Notes under the pieces: generated by a model
Told to the model about the DNA's origin: nothing
What the model saw: the letters and a program-made list of their open reading frames with translations, nothing else
The model's database searches: none
Made by a program: the position numbers and the translations under genes
Part shown: positions 35,434 to 43,660 of the stretch, piece by piece
Layout: the number at the start of each line of letters is the position of its first letter
How positions within the stretch are numbered: the first letter of the stretch is position 1
DNA from: Comamonas sp. BIGb0124
GTDB lineage: Bacteria > Pseudomonadota > Gammaproteobacteria > Burkholderiales > Burkholderiaceae_C
Assembly (NCBI RefSeq): GCF_003752175.1
Contig: NZ_RJVF01000008.1
Coordinates: 558,001 to 622,000 of the forward strand
DNA: 64,000 nucleotides
Direction of reading: 5' to 3'

Positions 35434-36201
35434 ATGAGCAGAACCCCGACCGTCGCCCCGCTTCCCTGGCTGCAGCCCGGCGAGGCCTTCCCTCCCCCTC
35501 GTCTGGCATGGGACGCGCACGCGCCCCTGCCGGGCCTGCTGGCCGCCGGCGGGCAGCTCGACAGCGCAACACTCGCCCTCGCCTACGGCCAAGGCATCTT
35601 TCCGTGGTTCAGCCCGGGCGATCCCATCCTGTGGTGGAGCCCCGATCCCCGCATGGTGTTGCGCACGGCCGACTTCCGGCTCCACCGCTCGCTGCGCAAG
35701 ACCTTGGCCCGCTTCAGGGTGCAGCCCGGCTGCGAAATCCGCTTCGACTCGGCCTTCGATGCGGTGATCCGCGCCTGCGCCGGCATGGCCCGGGCGGGAC
35801 AGAACGGCACCTGGATCGTGCCCGACATCGTCGAGGCCTACGGCGACCTGCATCGGGCCGGCCTGGCCCACAGCGTGGAATGCTGGATGGACGGGCAACT
35901 GGCCGGTGGCCTGTACCTGGTCAATATCGGGCAGGCGGTGTTCGGCGAATCGATGTTCGCGCGCCGCACCGATGCCTCCAAGATCGCGCTGGCCGCGCTG
36001 GTGGCCTTCGCGCGCGCACACGCGCTCGACTTCATCGACTGCCAGCAGAACACCCGGCATCTGGCCTCGCTGGGTGCCCGGGAAATGCCGCGTGACGATT
36101 TCCTGGCCCTGGTGCACGGCGCGACCGGCAAGGCCCCACCCACCTGGCGCTTCGACGCCGTATACTGGCAGCAACTGCACGCGTCCGACGACGCGGGCTG
36201 A
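35434..36201 (+). CDS. aat: Leucyl/phenylalanyl-tRNA-protein transferase
   Basis: 255 residues from ATG 35434; longer upstream frames lack family similarity. [40 protein letters not shown] and [20 protein letters not shown] are the Aat signature. It adds Leu or Phe to proteins with N-terminal Lys or Arg, making them N-degron substrates for ClpS-ClpAP. It is followed by bpt, the other N-degron transferase, and clpA lies later in this window. Confidence 0.97.
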   Translation: MSRTPTVAPLPWLQPGEAFPPPRLAWDAHAPLPGLLAAGGQLDSATLALAYGQGIFPWFSPGDPILWWSPDPRMVLRTADFRLHRSLRKTLARFRVQPGCEIRFDSAFDAVIRACAGMARAGQNGTWIVPDIVEAYGDLHRAGLAHSVECWMDGQLAGGLYLVNIGQAVFGESMFARRTDASKIALAALVAFARAHALDFIDCQQNTRHLASLGAREMPRDDFLALVHGATGKAPPTWRFDAVYWQQLHASDDAG

Positions 36202-36263
36202 CCGCATGATGGCCCTGGCCACGGCGCCGCTGCCGGCCAGAGCCTTTTTTCCCCTGCCCGCAG

Positions 36264-37013
36264 ATGACCCGCCTGACCGACCTGCCCCTCCAGGCTCTGC
36301 AGTTCTACGCGACCGCGGCCTATCCGTGCAGCTACCTGCCCGACCGCCAGGCGCGCTCGCAAGTGGCCACACCCAGCCATCTCATCAACAACGATGTGTA
36401 TTCGGGGCTGGTCTCGCAGGGCTTTCGCCGCAGCGGCATGTTCACGTACCGTCCCCATTGCGACGGCTGCAGGGCCTGCCTGCCGCTGCGTGTCGTCGCC
36501 CACGAATTCCAGCCCACGCGCAGCCAGCGCCGGGCCGATGCGCGGCATGGCCAACTGACCACACGGGTCTTGCGGCTGGGCTTCGTGGCCGAACACTACC
36601 AGCTCTACCTGCGCTACCAGAACAACCGCCACGCGGGCGGCGGCATGGATCAGGACAGCATCGACCAGTACACCCAGTTCCTGCTGCAGAGCCGCGTCAA
36701 CTCGCGCCTGGTCGAGTTCCGCGACCCCACCGAAGACGGCTCGCCCGGCACCCTGCGCATGGTCAGCATGCTGGACGTGCTCAGCGACGGCCTCTCGGCG
36801 GTCTATACCTTCTACGACACAGACGGCCAGAACAGCTACGGCACCTACAACGTGCTCTGGCAGATCGAACAGGCCAGACGCATGAATCTGCCCTATGTGT
36901 ACCTCGGCTACTGGATCCAGGAGAGTCCGAAGATGCAGTACAAATCGCATTTTCTGCCCCACGAGATCCTGATAGACCAAAACTGGAAAAAGGTTGTGAA
37001 AAACGAGCGGTAA
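36264..37013 (+). CDS. bpt: Aspartate/glutamate leucyltransferase
   Basis: 249 residues. The ATE N-terminal domain has [20 protein letters not shown] and [12 protein letters not shown] with paired Cys. The C-terminal domain has [20 protein letters not shown] and [20 protein letters not shown]. Bpt adds Leu to N-terminal Asp or Glu, extending the Leu/N-degron pathway. It lies 62 bp after aat on the same strand, a common arrangement in proteobacteria that have it. Confidence 0.95.
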   Translation: MTRLTDLPLQALQFYATAAYPCSYLPDRQARSQVATPSHLINNDVYSGLVSQGFRRSGMFTYRPHCDGCRACLPLRVVAHEFQPTRSQRRADARHGQLTTRVLRLGFVAEHYQLYLRYQNNRHAGGGMDQDSIDQYTQFLLQSRVNSRLVEFRDPTEDGSPGTLRMVSMLDVLSDGLSAVYTFYDTDGQNSYGTYNVLWQIEQARRMNLPYVYLGYWIQESPKMQYKSHFLPHEILIDQNWKKVVKNER

Positions 37014-37103
37014 ATGCTATGAATATTCAAGCATGCTCGATCGCTTGCCGCACAGGATATTTCATAGGATAAAATTCGGGCTCTTTCGCTCTGAGCCCTC
37101 ACA

Positions 37104-37892
37104 ATGAAAAAAACCGACAGGCCATTGCCCACCACGCCCGCCATCCAGGTGATCGAGCGCATGTTTGCGCTGATCAATGTGCTTGCCGACAGCGAGGAGC
37201 CCATCTCCCTCAAGGAGATCAGCGAAAAGACAGGCCTGCACCCGTCCACCACCCACCGTATCCTCAACGATCTGGCCATCGGCCGGTTTGTCGACCGTCC
37301 CGAAGCCGGAAGCTATCGTCTGGGCATGCGGCTTCTGGAACTGGGCAATTTCGTCAAGGCCAGGCTCAACGTACGCGACGCGGCTGTCGAGCCCATGCGC
37401 GAACTGCACCGCCACATCCAGCAGCCGGTCAATCTCAGCGTGCGCCAGGGCGACGAGATCGTCTACATCGAGCGCGCCTACAGCGAGCGCTCGGGCATGC
37501 AGGTGGTGCGAGCCATCGGCGCGCGCGCCCCGTTGCATCTCACCTCGGTCGGCAAACTGTTCCTCGCGGCAGACGAACCCCAGCGGGTGCGTGCCTACGC
37601 CAACCGCACCGGCCTGCCCGGCCAGACCCACAACAGCATCACCCAGTTCGCCACGCTCGAACGCGAGCTGTCGAAGGCACGCCAGTACGGCACGGCCCGC
37701 GACAACGAAGAACTCGAACTGGGGGTGCGCTGCATCGCAGCCGGCATTTACGACGACCAGCATCGTCTGATCGCCGGCCTGTCCATCTCGGCGCCGGCCG
37801 ATCGGCTGGAAGAAAAATGGCTGGCTCAGCTCCAGCACACCGCAGAGACGATTTCACGCGCGCTCGGTCACGAATCGGGCGAAGCCGCCTGA
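37104..37892 (+). CDS. IclR-family transcriptional regulator
   Basis: 262 residues. The winged HTH reads ALINVLADSEEPISLKEISE and KTGLHPSTTHRILNDLAIGR. The ligand-binding domain has RQGDEIVYIERAYSERSGMQ, VGKLFLAADE and NEELELGVRCIAAGIYDDQ. Effector unknown; IclR proteins often control aromatic or carboxylate catabolism. No divergent catabolic operon adjoins it. A possible promoter is TTGCCG at 37045 with GATAAA 17 nt later. Confidence 0.92.
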   Translation: MKKTDRPLPTTPAIQVIERMFALINVLADSEEPISLKEISEKTGLHPSTTHRILNDLAIGRFVDRPEAGSYRLGMRLLELGNFVKARLNVRDAAVEPMRELHRHIQQPVNLSVRQGDEIVYIERAYSERSGMQVVRAIGARAPLHLTSVGKLFLAADEPQRVRAYANRTGLPGQTHNSITQFATLERELSKARQYGTARDNEELELGVRCIAAGIYDDQHRLIAGLSISAPADRLEEKWLAQLQHTAETISRALGHESGEAA

Positions 37893-37946
37893 GCCCTGCG
37901 GCGGCGGCGCGATATCGCTGTCGCGCCCGCCCGCCCGGGTATCGCC

Positions 37947-39092
37947 TCAACTGTCGTTCAGGCTGGCGCGAGCCGATTGCATCTGTCCGCCCCGGTGATC
38001 GATGCTGGCTTCGAGCCAATGGCGCACACGCTGCGCATCGGCCAGGCGGCTCAGGCCGGGGCCCGAATCCAGGAACACCATGATGACCTTGCGGCCCGCC
38101 ACGCGGCTCTGCATCACCAGGCAATGCCCGGCTTCAGAGATGTAGCCGGTCTTCTGCAGACCGATGTCCCAGTTGCCGCCACGCACCAGGCGGTTGGAGT
38201 TGTTGTACTGCAGCGTCCGCGAGCCGATGTTGACTTCGTGGTCGGGCGTCACCGACATCGCACTGACCATGGGATCGCGGTAGGCGGCATTGACCAGGAT
38301 GGCCAGATCGCGCGCACTCGAGCGGTTTTCGCTGGACAGACCCGTGGGCTCCACATAGTGGGTGTCCTTCATGCCCAGCATGACGGCACGCGCATTCATC
38401 ATGGCGACAAAGCGGCGCAGGCCTTCGGGATGGGTGCGGGCCAGCGCATGGGCGGCACGGTTCTCGCTGCTCATGAGCGCGAGCTGCAGCATCTCGCCAC
38501 GCGTCAGGCGTGTTCCCACGGGCAGGCGCGAGGAGGAATGCTTGAGCGTGTCGACATCGTCCTGCGTGATGGCCAGCACTTCGGTCAGATCGAGCCCGGC
38601 TTCGCTGACCAGCAGGCCGGTCATCAGCTTGGTGAGCGAGGCGATGGGCAGCACGGCCTGATCGTTCTTGCTGAACAGCACCTCGTGCGTGTCCTGATCG
38701 ACGACCAGCGCGACGCTGGCCTTGAGGGCGAGCGGATCGTGGGCACCGTGCAGGCCGGCGGCCTGGCCCAGCGACAGGCTGGCGGCAGGCGCCACGGCAG
38801 CGGCAACCACCTTCTTGGCGATGCTGCCTTTGCTGGGCGGGTTCTTGCGTGCGACACGGGCAGACGAGGCGCCCTTCTTGGGTGCAGCCTTGGCGGTGGC
38901 CTTCTTGGCCGTCGACTTGCTGCGGCTGGCCGTCGCCTTGGGCTCGGCCTTCTTTTTGCTGGTGGCGACCGGCTTCTTGGTCTGTGCGGCGGCAGCCTGT
39001 GCGGTGTGCGACAGGCCGAACCCGAGACTCAGCACCAGGCCCGTCACGGCAAGGAAACGGGTCACACTCTTGCGGGTATCACGGCGAAGCAT
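37947..39092 (-). CDS. D-alanyl-D-alanine carboxypeptidase/endopeptidase (S11, PbpG-like)
   Basis: 381 residues from ATG 39092 (GGAG upstream). A signal peptide (FLAVTGLVLSLGFGLSHTAQ, cut after AQA) is followed by about 80 residues rich in Lys, Ala and Ser (SKSTAKKATAKAAPKKG). The peptidase domain has the SxxK motif IASLTKLM, the SxN motif SSENRAA and the KTG motif LQKTGYISEAG. It trims or cleaves peptidoglycan peptides in the periplasm. The histone H1-like linker may span or bind the wall. Confidence 0.92.
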   Translation of the reverse strand: MLRRDTRKSVTRFLAVTGLVLSLGFGLSHTAQAAAAQTKKPVATSKKKAEPKATASRSKSTAKKATAKAAPKKGASSARVARKNPPSKGSIAKKVVAAAVAPAASLSLGQAAGLHGAHDPLALKASVALVVDQDTHEVLFSKNDQAVLPIASLTKLMTGLLVSEAGLDLTEVLAITQDDVDTLKHSSSRLPVGTRLTRGEMLQLALMSSENRAAHALARTHPEGLRRFVAMMNARAVMLGMKDTHYVEPTGLSSENRSSARDLAILVNAAYRDPMVSAMSVTPDHEVNIGSRTLQYNNSNRLVRGGNWDIGLQKTGYISEAGHCLVMQSRVAGRKVIMVFLDSGPGLSRLADAQRVRHWLEASIDHRGGQMQSARASLNDS

Positions 39093-39241
39093 GGCAGGCG
39101 CTCCAGATTGGCGAAAAAAGCCGGCATGGGGACTGCCGGCGGGAAACAACAAAAAACCCTTTTACGGCAACGACTTAGCGCAAAACCATTGAATTGCGCA
39201 AGCATGCCTAAAACGTCAACTGAAGTGAAGTTTATATAAAG

Positions 39242-39275
39242 AAAAAAAACCGCGCAATATCAAAGACTTGCGCGG
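39242..39275 (-). terminator. Intrinsic terminator downstream of pssA
   Basis: CCGCGCAA and TTGCGCGG form a perfect 8-bp stem with a 10-nt loop. On the minus strand it is followed by a run of eight T (complement of 39242-39249), a classical intrinsic terminator between pssA and the peptidase gene. Confidence 0.88.
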
Positions 39276-39383
39276 CTTTATTAAATATGAAAAAAAGTGT
39301 AGCAAATGGCGTAATTGCTGGATTGCATCCCTTTTTCTACTGTGGTTGGATACAGCCTTCAGGCCTTCGCCGGCAATTCGGCT

Positions 39384-40187
39384 TCAATCCTCGTGCAGTC
39401 CGCGCTCTTCCGGCTCGTCCGTCGACATGCTGATCAGGCTGGTGCGACGGCCCTTGAGCTTGAGCCAGAGATAGACGCCGTAGCCGCTGAAACCGTAGGC
39501 CATGAACACCATGAACAGCATGCTGGGCGGATCGATGTTGATGACGGCAATGGCCAGAGCGATCAGCACGATGACGACGAACGGCACGCTCTTCTTCATG
39601 TGCACGTCCTTGAAGCTGTAGAACGGCACGTTGGTCACCATCGTCAGGCCCGCATACAGCGTCAGCGCGAACACGATCCACTCGACGTCGGTGCCGGCGA
39701 TGCCGCCCTCGTTCATGAGCCAGACAAAACCCATCACCAGCGCGGCTGCGGCAGGGCTGGGCAGGCCCTGGAAGAACCGCTTGTCGACCACGCCCGTGTT
39801 GACATTAAAACGCGCCAGGCGCAACGCAGCGCAGGCGCAGTACACGAAGGCGGCGATCCAGCCCCAGCGTCCCAGGTCCTTGAGCGCCCATTCGTAGGCG
39901 ATCAACGCGGGCGCGGCACCGAAGCTCACCATGTCGGCCAGCGAATCCATCTGTTCGCCGAAAGCGCTCTGGGTATTGGTGAGGCGGGCCACCCGGCCGT
40001 CGAGGCTGTCGAGCACCATGGCGCAGAACACGCCGATGGTCGCCAGGTCGTAACGCATGTTCATGGCCATCACGACGGCGTAGAAGCCGCCGAACAGCGC
40101 CGCGAGCGTGAACAGATTGGGCAGGATATAGATGCCCTTGCGGCGCTTGGGGGTCTCGCGGACGGGTGTGTCTTGTGGATCGAGCAT
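39384..40187 (-). CDS. pssA: CDP-diacylglycerol-serine O-phosphatidyltransferase
   Basis: 267 residues, a multi-helix inner-membrane protein. The CDP-alcohol phosphotransferase motif DxxDGxxARx8GxxxDxxxD is present as DSLDGRVARLTNTQSAFGEQ followed by MDSLADM. YILPNLFTLAALFGGFYAVV marks the PssA subtype. It makes phosphatidylserine for phosphatidylethanolamine synthesis. Confidence 0.95.
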   Translation of the reverse strand: MLDPQDTPVRETPKRRKGIYILPNLFTLAALFGGFYAVVMAMNMRYDLATIGVFCAMVLDSLDGRVARLTNTQSAFGEQMDSLADMVSFGAAPALIAYEWALKDLGRWGWIAAFVYCACAALRLARFNVNTGVVDKRFFQGLPSPAAAALVMGFVWLMNEGGIAGTDVEWIVFALTLYAGLTMVTNVPFYSFKDVHMKKSVPFVVIVLIALAIAVINIDPPSMLFMVFMAYGFSGYGVYLWLKLKGRRTSLISMSTDEPEERGLHED

Positions 40188-40356
40188 GGGCAGTTGAAGT
40201 AGGAACAGGAGGGGCCAAGACCGCCTTGCCGCCGGGTCTTGGAAGGTGCTGGCCGAAAGGATGAGTTTAAGTCAGAGCAAGGGGACCGAACGCCAGGACG
40301 AATTCCTCTTCTATCATTGCGTCACGCCCTCGATTGCCCGACATGCGGCTCCCAAC

Positions 40357-40704
40357 ATGCCATCCAAAGTCCAATTCCGCCTGCGTGTCCTGCGCGACGA
40401 CCAGATCGCCATGGGGCCCGGCAAGATCGACCTGCTCGAAGCCATCGCCCAGACCGGCTCGATTTCCGCTGCCGCCCGGCATTTCGGCATGTCCTACCGA
40501 CGGGCCTGGCTGCTCATCGACGAAATGAACCGCGCACTCCGTCAACCTGCCGTGGTGACCGCCACCGGCGGCAACCATGGCGGAGGCACGGTGCTCACCG
40601 ATGTCGGCCGCGACATCGTCCGTCACTACCGGTCGATCGAACAGACGGCGCGGCTGGCTGCGGCCGAAGACATCGCGGCGCTGACCCGTTTGCTGGCCCC
40701 CTGA
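40357..40704 (+). CDS. modE: ModE-like HTH regulator, single-domain
   Basis: 115 residues from ATG 40357. The winged HTH reads GPGKIDLLEAIAQTGSISAA and ARHFGMSYRRAWLLIDEMNR, the N-terminal domain of ModE. E. coli ModE has about 260 residues with two Mop domains that bind molybdate; those are absent. It lies 243 bp upstream of modBAC on the same strand and probably controls it, but how it senses molybdate is unclear. Confidence 0.88.
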   Translation: MPSKVQFRLRVLRDDQIAMGPGKIDLLEAIAQTGSISAAARHFGMSYRRAWLLIDEMNRALRQPAVVTATGGNHGGGTVLTDVGRDIVRHYRSIEQTARLAAAEDIAALTRLLAP

Positions 40705-40838
40705 GGCGATCGGGCCTGCGGTCACCCCCAACCAGGCCTGCGTTCCCGATTCGTCTGCCGACCGGCGGACCGCACAGGCGCCGCCCGGCCTGCCCCGCAC
40801 GCCGCCCAACCATCTCCGCCCCTTGGGGTTCGACCACC

Positions 40839-40859
40839 GTTATATTCTGTAGAATACAT
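40839..40859. promoter_or_regulatory. Candidate ModE operator upstream of modB
   Basis: GTTATATTC and GAATACAT surround TGTA as an imperfect inverted repeat; the left half matches the CGTTATAT type of half-site known for ModE. A second related sequence, CTATATACCGATG, lies at 40938-40950 next to the modB start. Position and symmetry support repression of modBAC by ModE; binding is inferred. Confidence 0.55.
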
Positions 40860-40947
40860 GGCTGCGTTCGATGCGTGCCGGCACGGCATCGATCCGGACG
40901 ACCTGCCGATGTCCCGCAGGTTGCGATTCGCCATCCTCTATATACCG

Positions 40948-41637
40948 ATGAATACAACCGCGTGGTCCGACACGCTCCACGCCACGGATTGGTCGCCGCT
41001 CTGGCTCTCGCTGAAGGTCGCCGGCGTGGCAACCCTGGCGGCGCTGCTGCTCGGAATCGTGCTGGGCTGGCTCTTCGGCCGCAAGCGTTTCCCCGGCCGT
41101 CAGGTTCTCGAGGCGCTGTTTATGCTGCCGCTGGTGCTGCCCCCGACGGTCGTGGGCTACGCCATCCTGGTCGCGGCGGGCCGGCGCAGCGCCATCGGCG
41201 GCTGGCTGCGCGAGCATTTCGACTACACCATCATCTTCAGCTGGCATGGCGCGGTCGTGGCCTCGACCATCGTCGCCCTGCCCCTGGTGCTGAAATCCGC
41301 CTCGTCCGCCTTTGCCGGCGTCGACCGCACCCTCGAAGCCGCGGCCGCCACGCTGGGGCAATCCCGCCTGTCGGTGTTTCTGCGCGTGACGCTGCCGCTG
41401 GCTTGGCCCGGCATCCTCGCCGGCATGCTGCTGGCCTTCGCTCGCGCCATGGGCGAATTCGGCGCCTCGCTGATGGTGGCCGGCTCCATCCCCCGGCATA
41501 CCCAGACGCTGTCCATGGCCATCTACGACGCCGTGCAGGCCGGCCAGGACGATCTGGCGCTGCTGCTCGTCATCGTCACCTCGGTGCTGTCCATCGTGAT
41601 CCTGGTGGCGTCGAACCGTTTTCTGTCCAACCGTTGA
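40948..41637 (+). CDS. modB: Molybdate ABC transporter permease
   Basis: 229 residues from ATG 40948; the longer frame to 40858 runs through the likely operator and is rejected. Five to six helices. The EAA loop is EAAAATLGQSRLSVFLRVTL and LPLAWPGILAG. LPLVLPPTVVGYAILVAAGR is typical of ModB. It forms the inner-membrane channel with ModA and ModC. Gene order is modB-modA-modC. Confidence 0.93.
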   Translation: MNTTAWSDTLHATDWSPLWLSLKVAGVATLAALLLGIVLGWLFGRKRFPGRQVLEALFMLPLVLPPTVVGYAILVAAGRRSAIGGWLREHFDYTIIFSWHGAVVASTIVALPLVLKSASSAFAGVDRTLEAAAATLGQSRLSVFLRVTLPLAWPGILAGMLLAFARAMGEFGASLMVAGSIPRHTQTLSMAIYDAVQAGQDDLALLLVIVTSVLSIVILVASNRFLSNR

Positions 41638-41653
41638 TCCGGAGCTTGATCCC

Positions 41654-42433
41654 ATGACACTGTCCCGTACCCGCCGCCTGGCCCCTCTCGCCCGTCTGGC
41701 CGCCACATTCATCGCGACCCTGGCTCTGGCGGGCGCAGCCTCGGCCCAGCAGCTCACCGTGTCGGCCGCAGCCAGCCTGACCGATGCCTTCAAGGCGCTG
41801 GCGCCGCAATTCGAAGCCGGCAAACCCGGCGTGACCGTCCGCTACAACTTCGCCGCATCGGGCACGCTGCTGCAGCAGATCAGCCAAGGCGCACCCGTGG
41901 ACGTGCTGGCCAGCGCCGATCAGGCCACCCTGGACCGCGGCGTGGAACAGAAGCTGCTCGACCCCGCCACGCGTGTCGATTTCGCCCGCAATACCCTCGT
42001 GCTGATCGAGCCCGCACAGGAAGGCCTGAAGCTCAAGACCCTGCAGGACCTGACCGGCGAGTCGGTCAAGAAGATCGCCATCGGCAAGCCCGCCTCGGTG
42101 CCCGCTGGCCGCTACACCCAGCAGTCGCTCGAAGCCGCTCGACTGTGGACGCCCCTGACGCCGAAGTTCGTGCAGGCCGACAGCGTCCGCCAGGTTCTCG
42201 ACTACGTGAGCCGGGGCGAAGTCGAAGCCGGCTTCGTGTATCGCACGGATGCCGCGACGGCAGGCGACAAGATCAAGATCGTGCTGACCGCGACCGGCCA
42301 CACGCCGGTGACCTACCCCGTCGCCGCCACCACGGACAGCGCCAACAAACAACTGGCCAAGGATTTCATCGCCTTCCTGGCGACGCCCGCCGCCCGCCAG
42401 GTGCTGGATCAATACGGTTTCGGCCAACCCTGA
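41654..42433 (+). CDS. modA: Molybdate-binding periplasmic protein
   Basis: 259 residues. A signal peptide ends ALAGAASA before QQLTVSAAASLTDAFKALAP. VTVRYNFAASGTLLQQISQG, APVDVLASADQATLD and PVAATTDSANKQLAKDFIAF are conserved in ModA. It binds molybdate or tungstate in the periplasm. ATG 41654 lies 16 bp after modB. Confidence 0.95.
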   Translation: MTLSRTRRLAPLARLAATFIATLALAGAASAQQLTVSAAASLTDAFKALAPQFEAGKPGVTVRYNFAASGTLLQQISQGAPVDVLASADQATLDRGVEQKLLDPATRVDFARNTLVLIEPAQEGLKLKTLQDLTGESVKKIAIGKPASVPAGRYTQQSLEAARLWTPLTPKFVQADSVRQVLDYVSRGEVEAGFVYRTDAATAGDKIKIVLTATGHTPVTYPVAATTDSANKQLAKDFIAFLATPAARQVLDQYGFGQP

Positions 42434-42494
42434 TGCCTTGCTTCGTGCGTCATTCGAACGTGCCCCCGGCCCGTCGTCCCTGCCCGGCGGTCCC

Positions 42495-43265
42495 ATGATC
42501 GACCTGCATATCCAGTTGGCCGTGGGCGATGCCCATCGTTCCTTCGACCTGGATGTCAGCTTGCAGAGTCCAGCAGGCTTCACCGCCTTCTACGGGCCTT
42601 CCGGCTCGGGCAAGACGCTGACCCTGCAGGCCATGGCCGGACTGCTGCGGCCGACCGCCGGCCACATCCGGGTGGCCGATCGCACGCTGGTGGACACCCG
42701 CCAGCGCATCTGGCTCGAACCCCGGCAGCGGCAACTGGGCTACCTGTTCCAGGACTACGCCCTGTTCCCCCACCTCTCGGTGCGCCAGAACGTGGTGTTC
42801 GGACTGACGTCCTGGCTGCGCCGCCGACCGTCGCCCGAGTCGCGCGCACGTGCCGACGAACTGCTCGAGCGGTTCGGCCTGACCGCCCTGGCCGACAGTC
42901 GGCCCGGGACGCTCTCGGGGGGGCAGAAACAACGGGTCGCACTGGCTCGGGCGCTGGCCACGCAGCCCCGTGCGCTGCTGCTCGACGAGCCCTTCTCGGC
43001 TCTCAACCCCATGCTGCGCCAGTCCATGCGACGTGAACTGGCACAGGTCCGCCGGCAGTGGGATATCCCGGTGGTCATGATTTCGCACGACATCGACGAT
43101 GTGCTCGCGCTGGCCGACACCACTTTCCTGTTCGAGAACGGCCGCGCAGTCAGCCGGATCGACATGCACACTGCCGAGAGCCACAGCCTGCTCGCCGCCA
43201 CCCAGCCGGCCTCTGCGCCGCTCACGCCTCATCAGCAGAGACTCAAGCGACTGCTGGGCGCCTAG
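42495..43265 (+). CDS. modC: Molybdate ABC transporter ATPase, lacking the Mop domain
   Basis: 256 residues from ATG 42495 (an in-frame ATG at 42438 is less likely). Walker A is YGPSGSGKTLT, the Q-loop region LGYLFQDYALFPHLS, the signature LSGGQKQRVALARAL, Walker B LLLDEPFSAL and the H-loop MISHDIDDV. E. coli ModC has about 350 residues with a C-terminal TOBE/Mop domain that binds molybdate; here the protein ends soon after the ATPase domain. Transport should be possible without feedback through that domain (inference). Confidence 0.92.
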   Translation: MIDLHIQLAVGDAHRSFDLDVSLQSPAGFTAFYGPSGSGKTLTLQAMAGLLRPTAGHIRVADRTLVDTRQRIWLEPRQRQLGYLFQDYALFPHLSVRQNVVFGLTSWLRRRPSPESRARADELLERFGLTALADSRPGTLSGGQKQRVALARALATQPRALLLDEPFSALNPMLRQSMRRELAQVRRQWDIPVVMISHDIDDVLALADTTFLFENGRAVSRIDMHTAESHSLLAATQPASAPLTPHQQRLKRLLGA

Positions 43266-43469
43266 CCAGGTTCAGCAACCGGTCGGCCCGTCGTTTTCGC
43301 CCGCTGCCCGTGCGGGTTGCGCAAGAGATACGGGTGGATTGCGGACGCCACGAACTCCCGGCGGGCCGGCGGCGTTGTTTGTTTGCGGCAAATCCCTGCA
43401 ATCTCAAGGTTCGGAGCAAGGCACTCAAGTCCCGCGCGGCCTTGCCGATATAACATGCGCATCGCGACG

Positions 43470-43518
43470 CCTGCCCGGCCTCGTGGGCCGCGTTTCGCGC
43501 GCCACGAGGCCGGGCAGG
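43470..43518. repeat. Long perfect hairpin in the modC to GGDEF-EAL gap
   Basis: CCTGCCCGGCCTCGTGG and CCACGAGGCCGGGCAGG are perfect 17-bp arms around a 15-nt loop that itself contains CGCG, TTT, CGCG. There is no T run. It sits about 140 bp before the GGDEF-EAL start and 200 bp after modC. It could be a transcript-end structure, a protein-binding site or a translational control element. The rest of 43266-43660 shows nothing else. Confidence 0.7.
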
Positions 43519-43660
43519 TGCACACCGCTCGAATTTGAATCAACAGGGGGAACAGGCACCGGCCAGGTACCGCATGACGCGGTGGCTGCCGCATGCTTGC
43601 GGGTCGTCAGAGCCGCTGTCTTTCACAGACGGCGCCTGCTGCCGCGTGCCATCAAGATCT

